The translations under genes were made by a program, and so were the position numbers. The notes below the pieces were generated by a model. That model was given only the letters and a program-made list of their open reading frames with translations. It had not been told where the DNA came from and did not search any database. Of a stretch of 64,000 nt of DNA, positions 32,641 through 40,123 are shown piece by piece (the first letter of the stretch is position 1; each line of letters begins with the position of its first letter). The stretch comes from an uncultured Eubacteriales bacterium (GTDB lineage: Bacteria > Bacillota > Clostridia > Christensenellales > CAG-138): positions 1-64,000 of the forward strand of contig UQYI01000006.1 in the NCBI GenBank assembly GCA_900545265.1, written 5' to 3'.

Positions 32641-33975
32641 TTATTCGCAGGCCAGCCGCTGGATGGCTTCGGCCATGATCAGGGTGTTCAGCCGCAGATC
32701 TTCCAGGGCAATGTGCTCGTCGGGCATGTGGCACATATCCTCCTGCCCGGGCAATACGGGGCCAAAGGCCACTGCGTTTTTAAAGAGCTTGGCATAGGTG
32801 CCGCCGCCCATGCTTACAAGGCCGTGATCCCTGTCTCCGGTAACGTCCTGATATACCGCCAGCAGGGTAGAAACCAGCTCGCTGTCCTTGGGGATAAAGT
32901 GCCCCAGGGTGTTGCTGTCTTCCAGACAGGTCAGCCCCAAAGCTCCCAGCTTAGTATCCAGAATGGAACGGATGGATTCATAGCTGTGGGAGAAGGGGTA
33001 CCGGCAATCAAAAGTAATGGTCAGGCCGTTTTCGTCCAGTTTCAGCATGGTGGGCATAAAGGTGATCCGGCCGGATTCATCCTCCTTGTCCAAGCCCAGA
33101 GTTTCGCCGTGATCGTCAAAGGCCAGCAGATCGGAAAGACCGCTCAATACTTTTTTATCTTCGGCGGGGATATCCTGCTCCTTCAGGGCGAACAACAGGC
33201 CCTGAAGTGCGTTTTTGGCCAGTTCCGGCATGGAGGCGTGCCCCATCTTCCCGGTGATATGGATCCGGTTCCCCTCAAAGCGGGCGGTATAGCCCAGGGG
33301 CAGAGCCACGGCTCTGGCGGCGCAGGGCAGCAGCGCTTCCGCCTCCCCGGGGATCACGTTGGCTACCGTGCCCACGGAAAGGGGCAGCTTTCCGGCATAC
33401 TTCCGGCCGTAGGTGGCGTGGAGGATGCCCATTTCGGAATTTACCACCGGGTATACGGCGTCCGGAGTAAAGGCCATGGCGGGTTCCCCCTCCACTTCCT
33501 TATAGCGGGCCATACCCGTGCAGCCGCATTCCTCGTCCAGCCCCAGCAGCAGCCGTACCCGGCGCTTTGTGGGGTATCCGGCTTCCTTTACGGCGGCCAT
33601 GGCATACAGAGCGGCTATGGCCGGTCCCTTGTCATCAATGGTGCCCCGGCCGAAGAGCTTTCCGTCATGGATCTCCGCACCGTAAGGGGGGAAGCTCCAG
33701 CCTGTGCCTTCGGGCACCACATCCAGATGCCCCATGATGGCCAGCACCTCTTCGCCCTGCCCGTATTCGATCACACCGCAGCGGTGCTCTACGTCCCAGA
33801 CATTTTCAAAGCCCAGATCCCGGGCGATCTGTTTCATTTGCACAAGAGCCTGCTCCACATTCCGGCCGTAGGGCATATTTTCTTCCGGTTCCCCGCGGGA
33901 AACGGAGGGGATGCGGATAAGAGACTGCAGATCCTGCACTTCTTTTTCAAAGGAAGCGTCAATAATGGCTTTCAT
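32641..33975 (-). CDS. pepV: PepV-type M20 dipeptidase
   Basis: A 444-residue dizinc M20 peptidase resembling PepV and related Xaa-His dipeptidases, which cleave dipeptides in the cytoplasm. Metal and catalytic motifs are GHLDVVPEG, GRGTIDDKGP, GLDEECGCTG, the MGGGTYAK substrate loop and the late histidine in HMPDEH. The insertion (lid) domain spans roughly 180-320. The start has AGGAGG upstream. It is the first gene of a two-gene operon with the polysaccharide deacetylase. No export signal is present. Confidence 0.92.
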   Translation of the reverse strand: MKAIIDASFEKEVQDLQSLIRIPSVSRGEPEENMPYGRNVEQALVQMKQIARDLGFENVWDVEHRCGVIEYGQGEEVLAIMGHLDVVPEGTGWSFPPYGAEIHDGKLFGRGTIDDKGPAIAALYAMAAVKEAGYPTKRRVRLLLGLDEECGCTGMARYKEVEGEPAMAFTPDAVYPVVNSEMGILHATYGRKYAGKLPLSVGTVANVIPGEAEALLPCAARAVALPLGYTARFEGNRIHITGKMGHASMPELAKNALQGLLFALKEQDIPAEDKKVLSGLSDLLAFDDHGETLGLDKEDESGRITFMPTMLKLDENGLTITFDCRYPFSHSYESIRSILDTKLGALGLTCLEDSNTLGHFIPKDSELVSTLLAVYQDVTGDRDHGLVSMGGGTYAKLFKNAVAFGPVLPGQEDMCHMPDEHIALEDLRLNTLIMAEAIQRLACE

Positions 33976-34204
33976 ATGTTCCTCCTATGGAATAGCTGCC
34001 CTCAGTATACCTCATCCGGCGGCGCAAGGCAACGGAAAAGGGAACTGTTTTTTCGCCAGAAGCATAGTATGTTCAGACAAAAGTTGCGATTCTCCCGCAT
34101 TTTGTTTACGGGCTGTTTACATCCGGCGCCGTCTGAAAAAGTACAATATATAAAAGGGGAGGCCGGGTAGCTGCCGGCCGGAAAAGGGATCTGTCTGTCT
34201 GCTT

Positions 34205-36073
34205 ATGGAACGGCACATACCGAAAAATAAAAAAATATCCGTTTCCCGGGTACTGGGCTGGATACTCAGCAGTGTGATTCTGCTGGGGGTCATGGCCGGG
34301 GGCCTGTACTTTAACGATGCGCTCCACACCAGTCTGCTGGAGGGGCTTTCCCTGCCGGACGAGGCACGCAGCCGCACCGTGGTGCAGGTGAGCCCCACGC
34401 CTCCGGTTTTGAGCCGGGCGGCCGCTGCGCCGGCGGATACCGCCGTTCCGCCGGGGGATCCGGTGCCTACGTCTACGCCGGAGCCTACCGCTGCCCCCAG
34501 TCCTACCCCGGCAATACACCCCATGGAGGGGGGCGTGCTCAAAGAGGGTATGTCCGCCCCTGTGGCCGTGGATATCCAGATCCGCCTGATGGTGCTGGAG
34601 TATATGGATTTTGACCAGCCGGGAGAGGAATACGGAACCGGAGCCGCCCAGGCCATGGCTTCTTTCCAGAGGCGCAACGGTCTGCCCGCCACCGGCGAGT
34701 GCGATCAGGCCACATATGAGAAGCTCTATGCGCAGGACGCCCGTCCCTTTGCGCTGGAAAAGGGAGATACGGGGGACGAGGTGCAGACCCTGCAGGAACG
34801 GCTGGAGGAACTGGGGTACCTGGACGCCGCCCCCAACGGGGTCTATGATGATGCCACCGCCCAGGCCGTGGCCCGCTTCTGCAAAAAGAACGGACTGACG
34901 GTTTCACAGGATATGGACGCCGATGCCTATGAGGTGCTCCTGGGTGACAGCCCCGTGCAGAATTCCTATCAGCGGGGAGAGGTCTCCGAGCAGATCCGCA
35001 CCTTCCAGCAGCGGCTGCTGGAGCTGGGGTATCTGACCTACCGGGTGGACGGCAAATACGGGGATCTGACCGTGCAGGCCGTGAAGCGTTTTCAGGATAG
35101 CTGCGGGCTGGTGGCCGACGGGTGCCTGACTACCACCACCGTCCAAAAGCTCATGGAGGAAGAGGCTCCCGCCTTCCGGTTTGAAAAGGGCATGTCCGGG
35201 GCGGATGTAAAGCAGATACAAAAGCTTTTGTGCAAGCTGGGGTATCTTTCTTCCAAAGAGATATCCGGTAAATATGATGCAAAGACCATTGCCGCCGTAA
35301 AGAATTTTCAGCAGCGCAACGGTCTGAGCGCAGACGGTGCGGCAGGAGCCAAAACACTGGCAGTATTGCTTTCCGGTAAGGCCAGGGAGGCTAAAGCTAC
35401 AGCCAAAGTTACGGAAAAGCCCGCCAATACTCCCAAGCCTACCGCTGCGGCGAAGCCCACGGCCGAAGCTACGGCCAAGGCCACGGCTAAAGCCACGGCG
35501 AAACCCGCCAACACGCCCAAGCCCACCAAAACACCCAAGGCTACCAAGGCCCCGGAGGATCCCGGTCCGACCCCGGAAGGGGAGGATGTGCAGACGCCCG
35601 AACCCGGCGGGCAGCCGGAGACTACGCCCAAAACGGAGCAGACCCCTGCCCCCGAAGCAACGCCGCAGCCGGAGGAGGAGTACGGCGAAGGCCTGGAGGC
35701 CTTTATCTCCGCGGCTAAAAGTAAGTTGGGCAGCAAGTATGTCCGGGGCGCCAAGGGACCGGATAAGTTTGATTGTTCCGGCTTTGTCTACTGGTGCCTG
35801 AAGCAGGCCGGAGTGAAGGTTGGCTACATGACCTCCGTTCGCTGGCGCACCTGTGATAAATTTGAGCGGGTCACGGATATGAAGGATCTCAAGCGGGGAG
35901 ATGTGCTGGTATTTTCCGGAAAAAGCGCTTCTTCCGGTCATGTAGGCATCTATCTGGGCGGAGGAAAGATGATCGACGCCGGTTCCTCCGCCGGGAAGGT
36001 GGTCATCCGGGACAGCATCCATACCGATTACTGGGAGGGGCACTTCCTCATGGGCTACCATATCTGGGACTGA
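34205..36073 (+). CDS. Cell-wall hydrolase: peptidoglycan-binding repeats plus NlpC/P60 domain
   Basis: A 622-residue envelope protein. A membrane anchor lies at about 17-37, then a Pro/Thr linker, then four peptidoglycan-binding type 1 repeats (about 110-395, each ending in a VKRFQ- or VKNFQQRNGL-like helix). A long Lys/Ala/Thr/Pro linker follows (KATAKATAK, NTPKPTK; about 395-490). The C-terminal NlpC/P60 domain has catalytic Cys in DCSGFVYW and His in SGHVGIYLGGG, and should cleave stem-peptide bonds such as D-Glu-DAP. The fused localisation and hydrolase domains suggest a role in wall remodelling near MreB-directed elongation (inference from the neighbouring mreB-like gene). Confidence 0.9.
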   Translation: MERHIPKNKKISVSRVLGWILSSVILLGVMAGGLYFNDALHTSLLEGLSLPDEARSRTVVQVSPTPPVLSRAAAAPADTAVPPGDPVPTSTPEPTAAPSPTPAIHPMEGGVLKEGMSAPVAVDIQIRLMVLEYMDFDQPGEEYGTGAAQAMASFQRRNGLPATGECDQATYEKLYAQDARPFALEKGDTGDEVQTLQERLEELGYLDAAPNGVYDDATAQAVARFCKKNGLTVSQDMDADAYEVLLGDSPVQNSYQRGEVSEQIRTFQQRLLELGYLTYRVDGKYGDLTVQAVKRFQDSCGLVADGCLTTTTVQKLMEEEAPAFRFEKGMSGADVKQIQKLLCKLGYLSSKEISGKYDAKTIAAVKNFQQRNGLSADGAAGAKTLAVLLSGKAREAKATAKVTEKPANTPKPTAAAKPTAEATAKATAKATAKPANTPKPTKTPKATKAPEDPGPTPEGEDVQTPEPGGQPETTPKTEQTPAPEATPQPEEEYGEGLEAFISAAKSKLGSKYVRGAKGPDKFDCSGFVYWCLKQAGVKVGYMTSVRWRTCDKFERVTDMKDLKRGDVLVFSGKSASSGHVGIYLGGGKMIDAGSSAGKVVIRDSIHTDYWEGHFLMGYHIWD

Positions 36074-36154
36074 CGGAAAGAGCCTGCTTTGGGGCGGCGC
36101 CTCCCCGGTATACGGGGGCCGCTGCATCACGAGCCGGGTTCGTATACGGAAGAG

Positions 36155-36242
36155 GGGGGCGCACGTTCCGGCGGCTTTGCCGCCGGAACTCTGCGGGGGC
36201 GGATGCCCCGCAGGCGTGCCGACAGGCACGCAGTGCGCCCCC
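36155..36242 (+). repeat. Family A structured repeat, copy A6
   Basis: GGGGGCGCAC/GTGCGCCCCC stem with TTCCGGCGG-CTTTG-CCGCCGGAA, CTGCGGGGGC-GGAT-GCCCCGCAG and GCGTGCC-GACA-GGCACGC arms. CGTATACG precedes, and CGCTTCCCGG then CCGGGTACCAGCCCCCGA follow, a tail shared with remnant A3. A further GTATACG at 36111 starts a short B-like fragment (GGCCGCTGC). No gene is seen in the rest of the 386 bp gap. Confidence 0.88.
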
Positions 36243-36376
36243 GTATGTCGCTTCCCGGCAAACTTCGTATCACCGGGTACCAGCCCCCGAACCGTTTTAT
36301 GCCTGGCCGCCCTTACAAAACAGGAGCACAGCGGCAGTCTCCGCAGCGGAAGCGGGGCATTGTTCACACTTTATCC

Positions 36377-36406
36377 ATTGCCCACGATGGGCAATGATGC
36401 TACAAT
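36377..36406 (+). promoter_or_regulatory. Promoter of the mreB-like gene with overlapping palindrome
   Basis: TTGCCC (36378-36383), 17 bp spacer and TACAAT (36401-36406) form a promoter. A perfect inverted repeat ATTGCCCA-CGA-TGGGCAAT (36377-36395) covers the -35 box and half the spacer, which would let a dimeric repressor block it. Confidence 0.65.
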
Positions 36407-36459
36407 TTTTTTAATGGATAGTCAGCATGGGCAGGTACTGCCCGGGGAAGGGGAGCCCG

Positions 36460-37503
36460 ATGCGGTTTTTCGGTTCGGCAGATTTGGGTTTGGATCTGGG
36501 CACAGCCAATGTGCTGGCCTATGTTCGGGGTAAAGGCATTGTATTGCGGGAGCCTTCCGTAGTGGCGGTGGAGCGGGGCAGCGGCAAGCTGGTGGCCATC
36601 GGCAACGAGGCCAAAGAAATGCTGGGCCGGGCTCCGGAGAACCTGATCGTGCTGCGGCCGCTGCAGGATGGGGTCATCGCCAGCTTTGACGCCACGGAAC
36701 GGATGCTCTCACAGTATTTCAATCAGGTGGTGGGCAACCGTATCTTTTTCAAGCCCCGGGTGGTCATCGCTGTGCCCAGCCGGGCTACAGAGGTAGAAAA
36801 GCGGGCCGTTATCGAAACCAGCGAAGGGGCCGGCGCCCGGTATACCTATCTTATCGAAGAGCCTATGGCCGCCGCCATTGGGGCAGGCATAGATATATTT
36901 TCCGGCAAAGGCAGCATGGTGCTGGATATGGGGGCAGGTACCAGCGATATGGTGGTCACCTCCTTTGGTAAGCTGGTCCACTCCGATTCCCTGCGGGTGG
37001 GGGGCGATAAGTTTGACGAGGCTATCGTCCGTTACTTCAAGCGGCAGCACGGCATCGTCATCGGCCTGAAAGCCGCGGAAGAGCTGAAGATCCGCTATGG
37101 CTCCGCCTATCCTCGCACCAAGGAGGACGAGCTGCTCATGGATGTAAAGGGCCGCTCTCTGGGGGGCGGGCTGCCTCTGGCTTTGCAGCTGGGGAGCAAC
37201 GAGCTTACCTATGCTCTCAGCGAGCCTTTGCGCTCTATTGTGGAACAGCTCAAGGATGCACTGGAGCAGACTCCACCCGAATTGTGCGGAGATATTACCG
37301 AAAACGGCATCTGCCTTACGGGCGGCAGCGCCCAGTTGTATGGGCTGGACAAGTTTATCTCCGAGCAGACCGGCGTGCCATGCTTTGTGGCGGAAGATCC
37401 GGTGGCCTGTGTGGCCATCGGCGCCGGGAAGGTGCTGGAGGATATGCGCCTGTATGAAGATGTGATCTATGATTACCGCCGGGGAGATTATTATCAAGAG
37501 TAG
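36460..37503 (+). CDS. MreB/Mbl-family actin-like rod-shape protein
   Basis: A 347-residue bacterial actin. The fold motifs are visible but drifted from canonical MreB: GLDLGTANVLAYVRGKGIVLREPSVVAV (phosphate 1), VVIAVPSRATEVEKRAV, DMGAGTSDMVV (phosphate 2, usually DIGGGTTD), and ICLTGGSAQLYGLDKFIS (adenosine loop, usually LTGGGA-L-G). It should polymerise beneath the membrane to guide lateral wall synthesis. The divergence and absence of mreC/mreD nearby fit an Mbl- or MreBH-like paralogue rather than the main MreB. GGGGAAGGGGAG precedes ATG 36460. A YdcF-like gene follows 6 bp later. Confidence 0.9.
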   Translation: MRFFGSADLGLDLGTANVLAYVRGKGIVLREPSVVAVERGSGKLVAIGNEAKEMLGRAPENLIVLRPLQDGVIASFDATERMLSQYFNQVVGNRIFFKPRVVIAVPSRATEVEKRAVIETSEGAGARYTYLIEEPMAAAIGAGIDIFSGKGSMVLDMGAGTSDMVVTSFGKLVHSDSLRVGGDKFDEAIVRYFKRQHGIVIGLKAAEELKIRYGSAYPRTKEDELLMDVKGRSLGGGLPLALQLGSNELTYALSEPLRSIVEQLKDALEQTPPELCGDITENGICLTGGSAQLYGLDKFISEQTGVPCFVAEDPVACVAIGAGKVLEDMRLYEDVIYDYRRGDYYQE

Positions 37504-37509
37504 GAGTTT

Positions 37510-38262
37510 ATGAAAGCAAAACGGATCGTATTGTGCGTGATCGGCGGCGTGCTGGTGCTGGATACCTGCATTGCCGCCTTTTTATCCAACTATAACCTGG
37601 GGGTTATCCTGCCAGGGTGTCTGGGGCTGCCGCTGCTGCTGCTGGGCATTTTTCTGCCCCATACCCAAAAGGGGACAGGACGGTGGATCCGCCGGTGTCT
37701 TACGGGGTGTTATATTCTGGGTACGGCTCTGCTGCTCTTTTTGGGAGGGCTGATGATCCGGGGCACCACGGGAGGTCAGGGAAAGGAAGCCGATGGACTT
37801 ATCGTTCTGGGGGCTGCCCTCCACGGAGAAAAGGTCACCTGGGTGCTTTCCAATCGGCTGGATACGGCCGCAGCATACCTGAAGGCCCACCCCGGCACGC
37901 TTTGTGTGGTCAGCGGGGGACAGGGGGCAGGAGAAAGCTGTACCGAAGCTTCCGCCATGAAAAAATATCTGGTAGAAAAACAGGGTATTGATCCGGAACG
38001 GATCCTTACGGAGGAAAAGGCTTCCAGCACCAAGGAAAACTTCCTTTTCAGCAAAACCATTCTGGAAGAGCGCCTGGGCCGGGAGGGAACGCTGGCCTTT
38101 GTGACTACAGACTTTCATGTGTTTCGGGCAGGACGTACAGCGGCGGGCTGCGGCATAGAAGCCTTTGGCGTAGCGGCTCCGGATGTATGGTATCTGCGGC
38201 CCAACAACTTCCTCAGGGAATGCGTAGGCATCTGCTACTACTTTGTAAAGGGCTGGATCTGA
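37510..38262 (+). CDS. YdcF/DUF218 family membrane protein
   Basis: A 250-residue protein with three N-terminal membrane segments (about 5-25, 30-50, 62-84) and a C-terminal DUF218 (YdcF/SanA-like) domain: ADGLIVLGAALHGEKVTWVLSNRLDTAA, VVSGGQGAGESCTEASAMKKYL, ILTEEKASSTKENFLFSK and FVTTDFHVFRAGRTA. The family includes SanA and ElyC, linked to envelope barrier and lipid-carrier control, but the reaction is not settled. It is coupled to the mreB-like gene (6 bp gap), suggesting an envelope role. It ends at a DnaA-box-bearing terminator. Confidence 0.87.
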   Translation: MKAKRIVLCVIGGVLVLDTCIAAFLSNYNLGVILPGCLGLPLLLLGIFLPHTQKGTGRWIRRCLTGCYILGTALLLFLGGLMIRGTTGGQGKEADGLIVLGAALHGEKVTWVLSNRLDTAAAYLKAHPGTLCVVSGGQGAGESCTEASAMKKYLVEKQGIDPERILTEEKASSTKENFLFSKTILEERLGREGTLAFVTTDFHVFRAGRTAAGCGIEAFGVAAPDVWYLRPNNFLRECVGICYYFVKGWI

Positions 38263-38309
38263 AAAAACGGCGATTTTGCAAAGGCCCCTGCATCCACTAG
38301 TCGCTCCAC

Positions 38310-38398
38310 TTATCCACATGGAGTTATCCACATTATCCACAGCCTTATCCACCATTCCAGTGGAATAAGGCTTTTTTGTTGCAATTTTGTGTGGAAAA
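38310..38398. other. Cluster of DnaA boxes outside oriC
   Basis: Three perfect TTATCCACA boxes (38310-38318, 38324-38332, 38333-38341) and one TTATCCACC (38345-38353) lie in the same direction within 44 bp. An inverted TGTGGAAAA, one mismatch from consensus, is at 38390-38398. No AT-rich unwinding element or replication gene adjoins. Such clusters away from oriC (datA in Escherichia coli, DnaA-box clusters in Bacillus) titrate or inactivate DnaA; the same role here is inference. Confidence 0.8.
38341..38376 (+). terminator. Terminator of the mreB-ydcF operon, containing a DnaA box
   Basis: AGCCTTAT-CCAC pairs with GTGG-ATAAGGCT (one bulged A) around a 7 base loop, followed by TTTTT. The fourth DnaA box of the cluster is in its left arm. 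Confidence 0.75.
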
Positions 38399-38577
38399 GG
38401 GACAAGTTATCTTCTTTGGCCCTGAAATTTTTTATGGCTGCCTGCAAGTTTCCTTGTCGGATCATGCAGATGGGGCAGGCGCACAAAAGGCAGCAGATCC
38501 GGCTCTCCGGGGAAAAAAGCTCCCCTGTTGGCGGGGATGGGGGGCTGCGGCTCGGGGCGGAGTTGTATACGGGACCC

Positions 38578-38664
38578 GGGGGCGCACGTTCCGGCGGCTT
38601 TGCCGCCGGAACTCTGCGGGGCTTCGCCCCCGCAGGCGTGCCGTCAGGCACGCAGTGCGCCCCC
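38578..38664 (+). repeat. Family A structured repeat, copy A7
   Basis: GGGGGCGCAC/GTGCGCCCCC stem, TTCCGGCGG-CTTTG-CCGCCGGAA, CTGCGGGGC-TTC-GCCCCCGCAG and GCGTGCC-GTCA-GGCACGC arms. GTATACG lies about 8 bp upstream and CGCTTCCC follows. It lies in a 575 bp gap that also holds the DnaA-box cluster and the GntR promoter; the piece at 38400-38560 shows no gene. Confidence 0.88.
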
Positions 38665-38762
38665 GCCCTTCGCTTCCCAACAGCCCCCGCTTACCCGGCC
38701 TCCCCGCCCCGGTCCCCTCGTGCCCGGTTGCTCCGCAGAAAAGAAAAAAACGTGGGGAACGG

Positions 38763-38800
38763 TTGACAAACCGATATATCCGTGTTAGTATGCTTAATAC
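38763..38800 (+). promoter_or_regulatory. Promoter and likely operator of the GntR/ABC operon
   Basis: TTGACA (38763-38768), 17 bp, TAGTAT (38786-38791) is near consensus. GTAT-GCTTA-ATAC (38788-38800) is an inverted repeat overlapping the -10 box, the usual position for autorepression by a YtrA-type regulator. Confidence 0.7.
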
Positions 38801-38837
38801 AGTTGGACGAAACCAAAATACAAACGAGGGAGACGCC

Positions 38838-39212
38838 ATGTTTGATATCGATCGTTTTTCCCCTACGCCGGTATATGTGCAGGTGGTGGAACAGGTGACC
38901 CGCCTGATCGCCGGTGGGGTCATGGAGCCGGGAGAGCCTCTGCCTTCGGTGCGGGCCCTGTCTGCCCAGTTGAACGTAAACCCCAATACCCTGCAAAGGG
39001 CCTATATGGAGCTGGACAGCCGAGGGCTGACCCGGGCTGTGCCCGGCAGCGGGCGGTTCATCGCTCCGGATGCCCGGGAACGGCTCCTGCCCGCCAACAA
39101 AAAGGAGCTGGAGGAGTTTTCACGGCTGAGCCGCACCCTGCTGGACAGCGGTGTACCTTATGAGACCCTGATCTCCCTGCTCAGGGAACAGAAAGAAAGG
39201 AGCAGTTTATGA
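38838..39212 (+). CDS. GntR family regulator, YtrA subfamily
   Basis: A 124-residue regulator with an N-terminal winged helix (PVYVQVVEQVTRLIAGGVMEPGEPLPSVRALSAQLNVNPNTLQRAYMELDSRGL) and a very short C-terminal helical segment for dimerisation. This is the YtrA layout, in which the regulator controls an adjacent ABC exporter and often responds to cell-wall-active agents. The ATG at 38838 follows GAGGGAGAC. The gene overlaps the ABC ATPase by 4 bp. Its own promoter carries a GTAT/ATAC inverted repeat. Confidence 0.92.
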   Translation: MFDIDRFSPTPVYVQVVEQVTRLIAGGVMEPGEPLPSVRALSAQLNVNPNTLQRAYMELDSRGLTRAVPGSGRFIAPDARERLLPANKKELEEFSRLSRTLLDSGVPYETLISLLREQKERSSL

Positions 39213-40123
39213 TTCGAGGAGAGCATATCACCAAGCGCTTTGGGGCGGCCTGCGCCCTGGAGAATGTGACCTGCGCCATTCCCGAAGGGAAGATATACGG
39301 TCTGGTAGGGGCCAACGGAGCAGGTAAAAGCACTCTGCTGCGGCTGTTTGCCGGGATCTATCGGCCGGATGCCGGGCAGATCACGCTGGACGGCCTGCCC
39401 CTGCCGGAAAATCCTTCCGCCCGGGCCCGGGTGGTGCTGGTGCCGGATGAGCTGTATTTTCTGCCCCAGGGCAACCTGCGGCGTATGGCGGCCCTGTATG
39501 AAAGCGCGTATGACCGCTTTGACGGCAAAGCCTTTGAGACCCTGTGCGGCCGGTTCCAGCTGCCCATGGCGGCGCCCATACGCACCTTTTCCAAGGGAAT
39601 GAAGCGCCAGAGCGCCATACTGCTGGCGCTGTGCGCCCGGCCGGACTACCTGCTTATGGACGAAACCTTTGACGGACTGGATCCCATGGTGCGCAATGAG
39701 GTCCGCAGCCTTTTATATGAGCAGATCTGCCAGCGGAACATGACGGCGGTGCTTTCCAGCCATTCTCTCCGGGAACTGGAGGATACCTGCGATCAGCTGA
39801 GCCTTTTGTATAAGGGGGGCCTTGTGTTTGAAAGCGAGGTGAATGCCCTGAAGACCAAACTGTTCAAGATCCAGGCGGCCTTTGGGGAAGCCTTTGGACG
39901 GGAGAAGCTGGAAGGGCTGGATATACTCAGCTACAGCCAGCAGGGTAGGGTATGCAGCGCCATCGTCCGGGGGGAGAGAGAACAGGCCCGGCAGCTGCTG
40001 CTGGAGCGGGGGGCTCTGTTGGCCGAAATACTGCCCCTGCGGCTGGAAGAGGTCTTCCTGTATGAAATGGAGGCTCTGGGCTATTCCTTTAAGAGTTTTG
40101 AAAAGGAGGCAGAAAATGCGTAA
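39209..40123 (+). CDS. ABC transporter ATP-binding protein
   Basis: A 304-residue ATPase subunit: Walker A GANGAGKST near 35-43, a Q-loop region VPDELYFLPQ with Glu-Leu in place of the usual Gln, signature FSKGMKRQ, Walker B YLLMDETFDGLD, and switch histidine SSHSLRELED. The YtrB-like form with a C-terminal extension of about 90 residues is usual for exporters with a separate permease. It overlaps the GntR gene by 4 bp and the permease by 8 bp, so the three are one transcription and translation unit. The substrate is unknown; peptide antibiotics or lipids are plausible. Confidence 0.93.
   Translation: MIRGEHITKRFGAACALENVTCAIPEGKIYGLVGANGAGKSTLLRLFAGIYRPDAGQITLDGLPLPENPSARARVVLVPDELYFLPQGNLRRMAALYESAYDRFDGKAFETLCGRFQLPMAAPIRTFSKGMKRQSAILLALCARPDYLLMDETFDGLDPMVRNEVRSLLYEQICQRNMTAVLSSHSLRELEDTCDQLSLLYKGGLVFESEVNALKTKLFKIQAAFGEAFGREKLEGLDILSYSQQGRVCSAIVRGEREQARQLLLERGALLAEILPLRLEEVFLYEMEALGYSFKSFEKEAENA

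Noticed and set aside
38400..38560. Possible small structured RNA (SRP or 6S RNA) in the ydcF-GntR gap
   Set aside because: No SRP core sequence (GGAAGCAGCC-type loop) or long imperfect hairpin with a central bubble was found. It is only generic GC-rich intergenic sequence.
20662..38664. CRISPR array
   Set aside because: The repeats are separated by kilobases with whole genes between them and there are no short regular spacers.
39882..40115. Longer start for the ABC permease inside the ATPase gene
   Set aside because: The upstream frame is arginine- and tryptophan-rich without membrane character, whereas ATG 40116 has an AAAAGGAGG site and leads directly into the first membrane segment.
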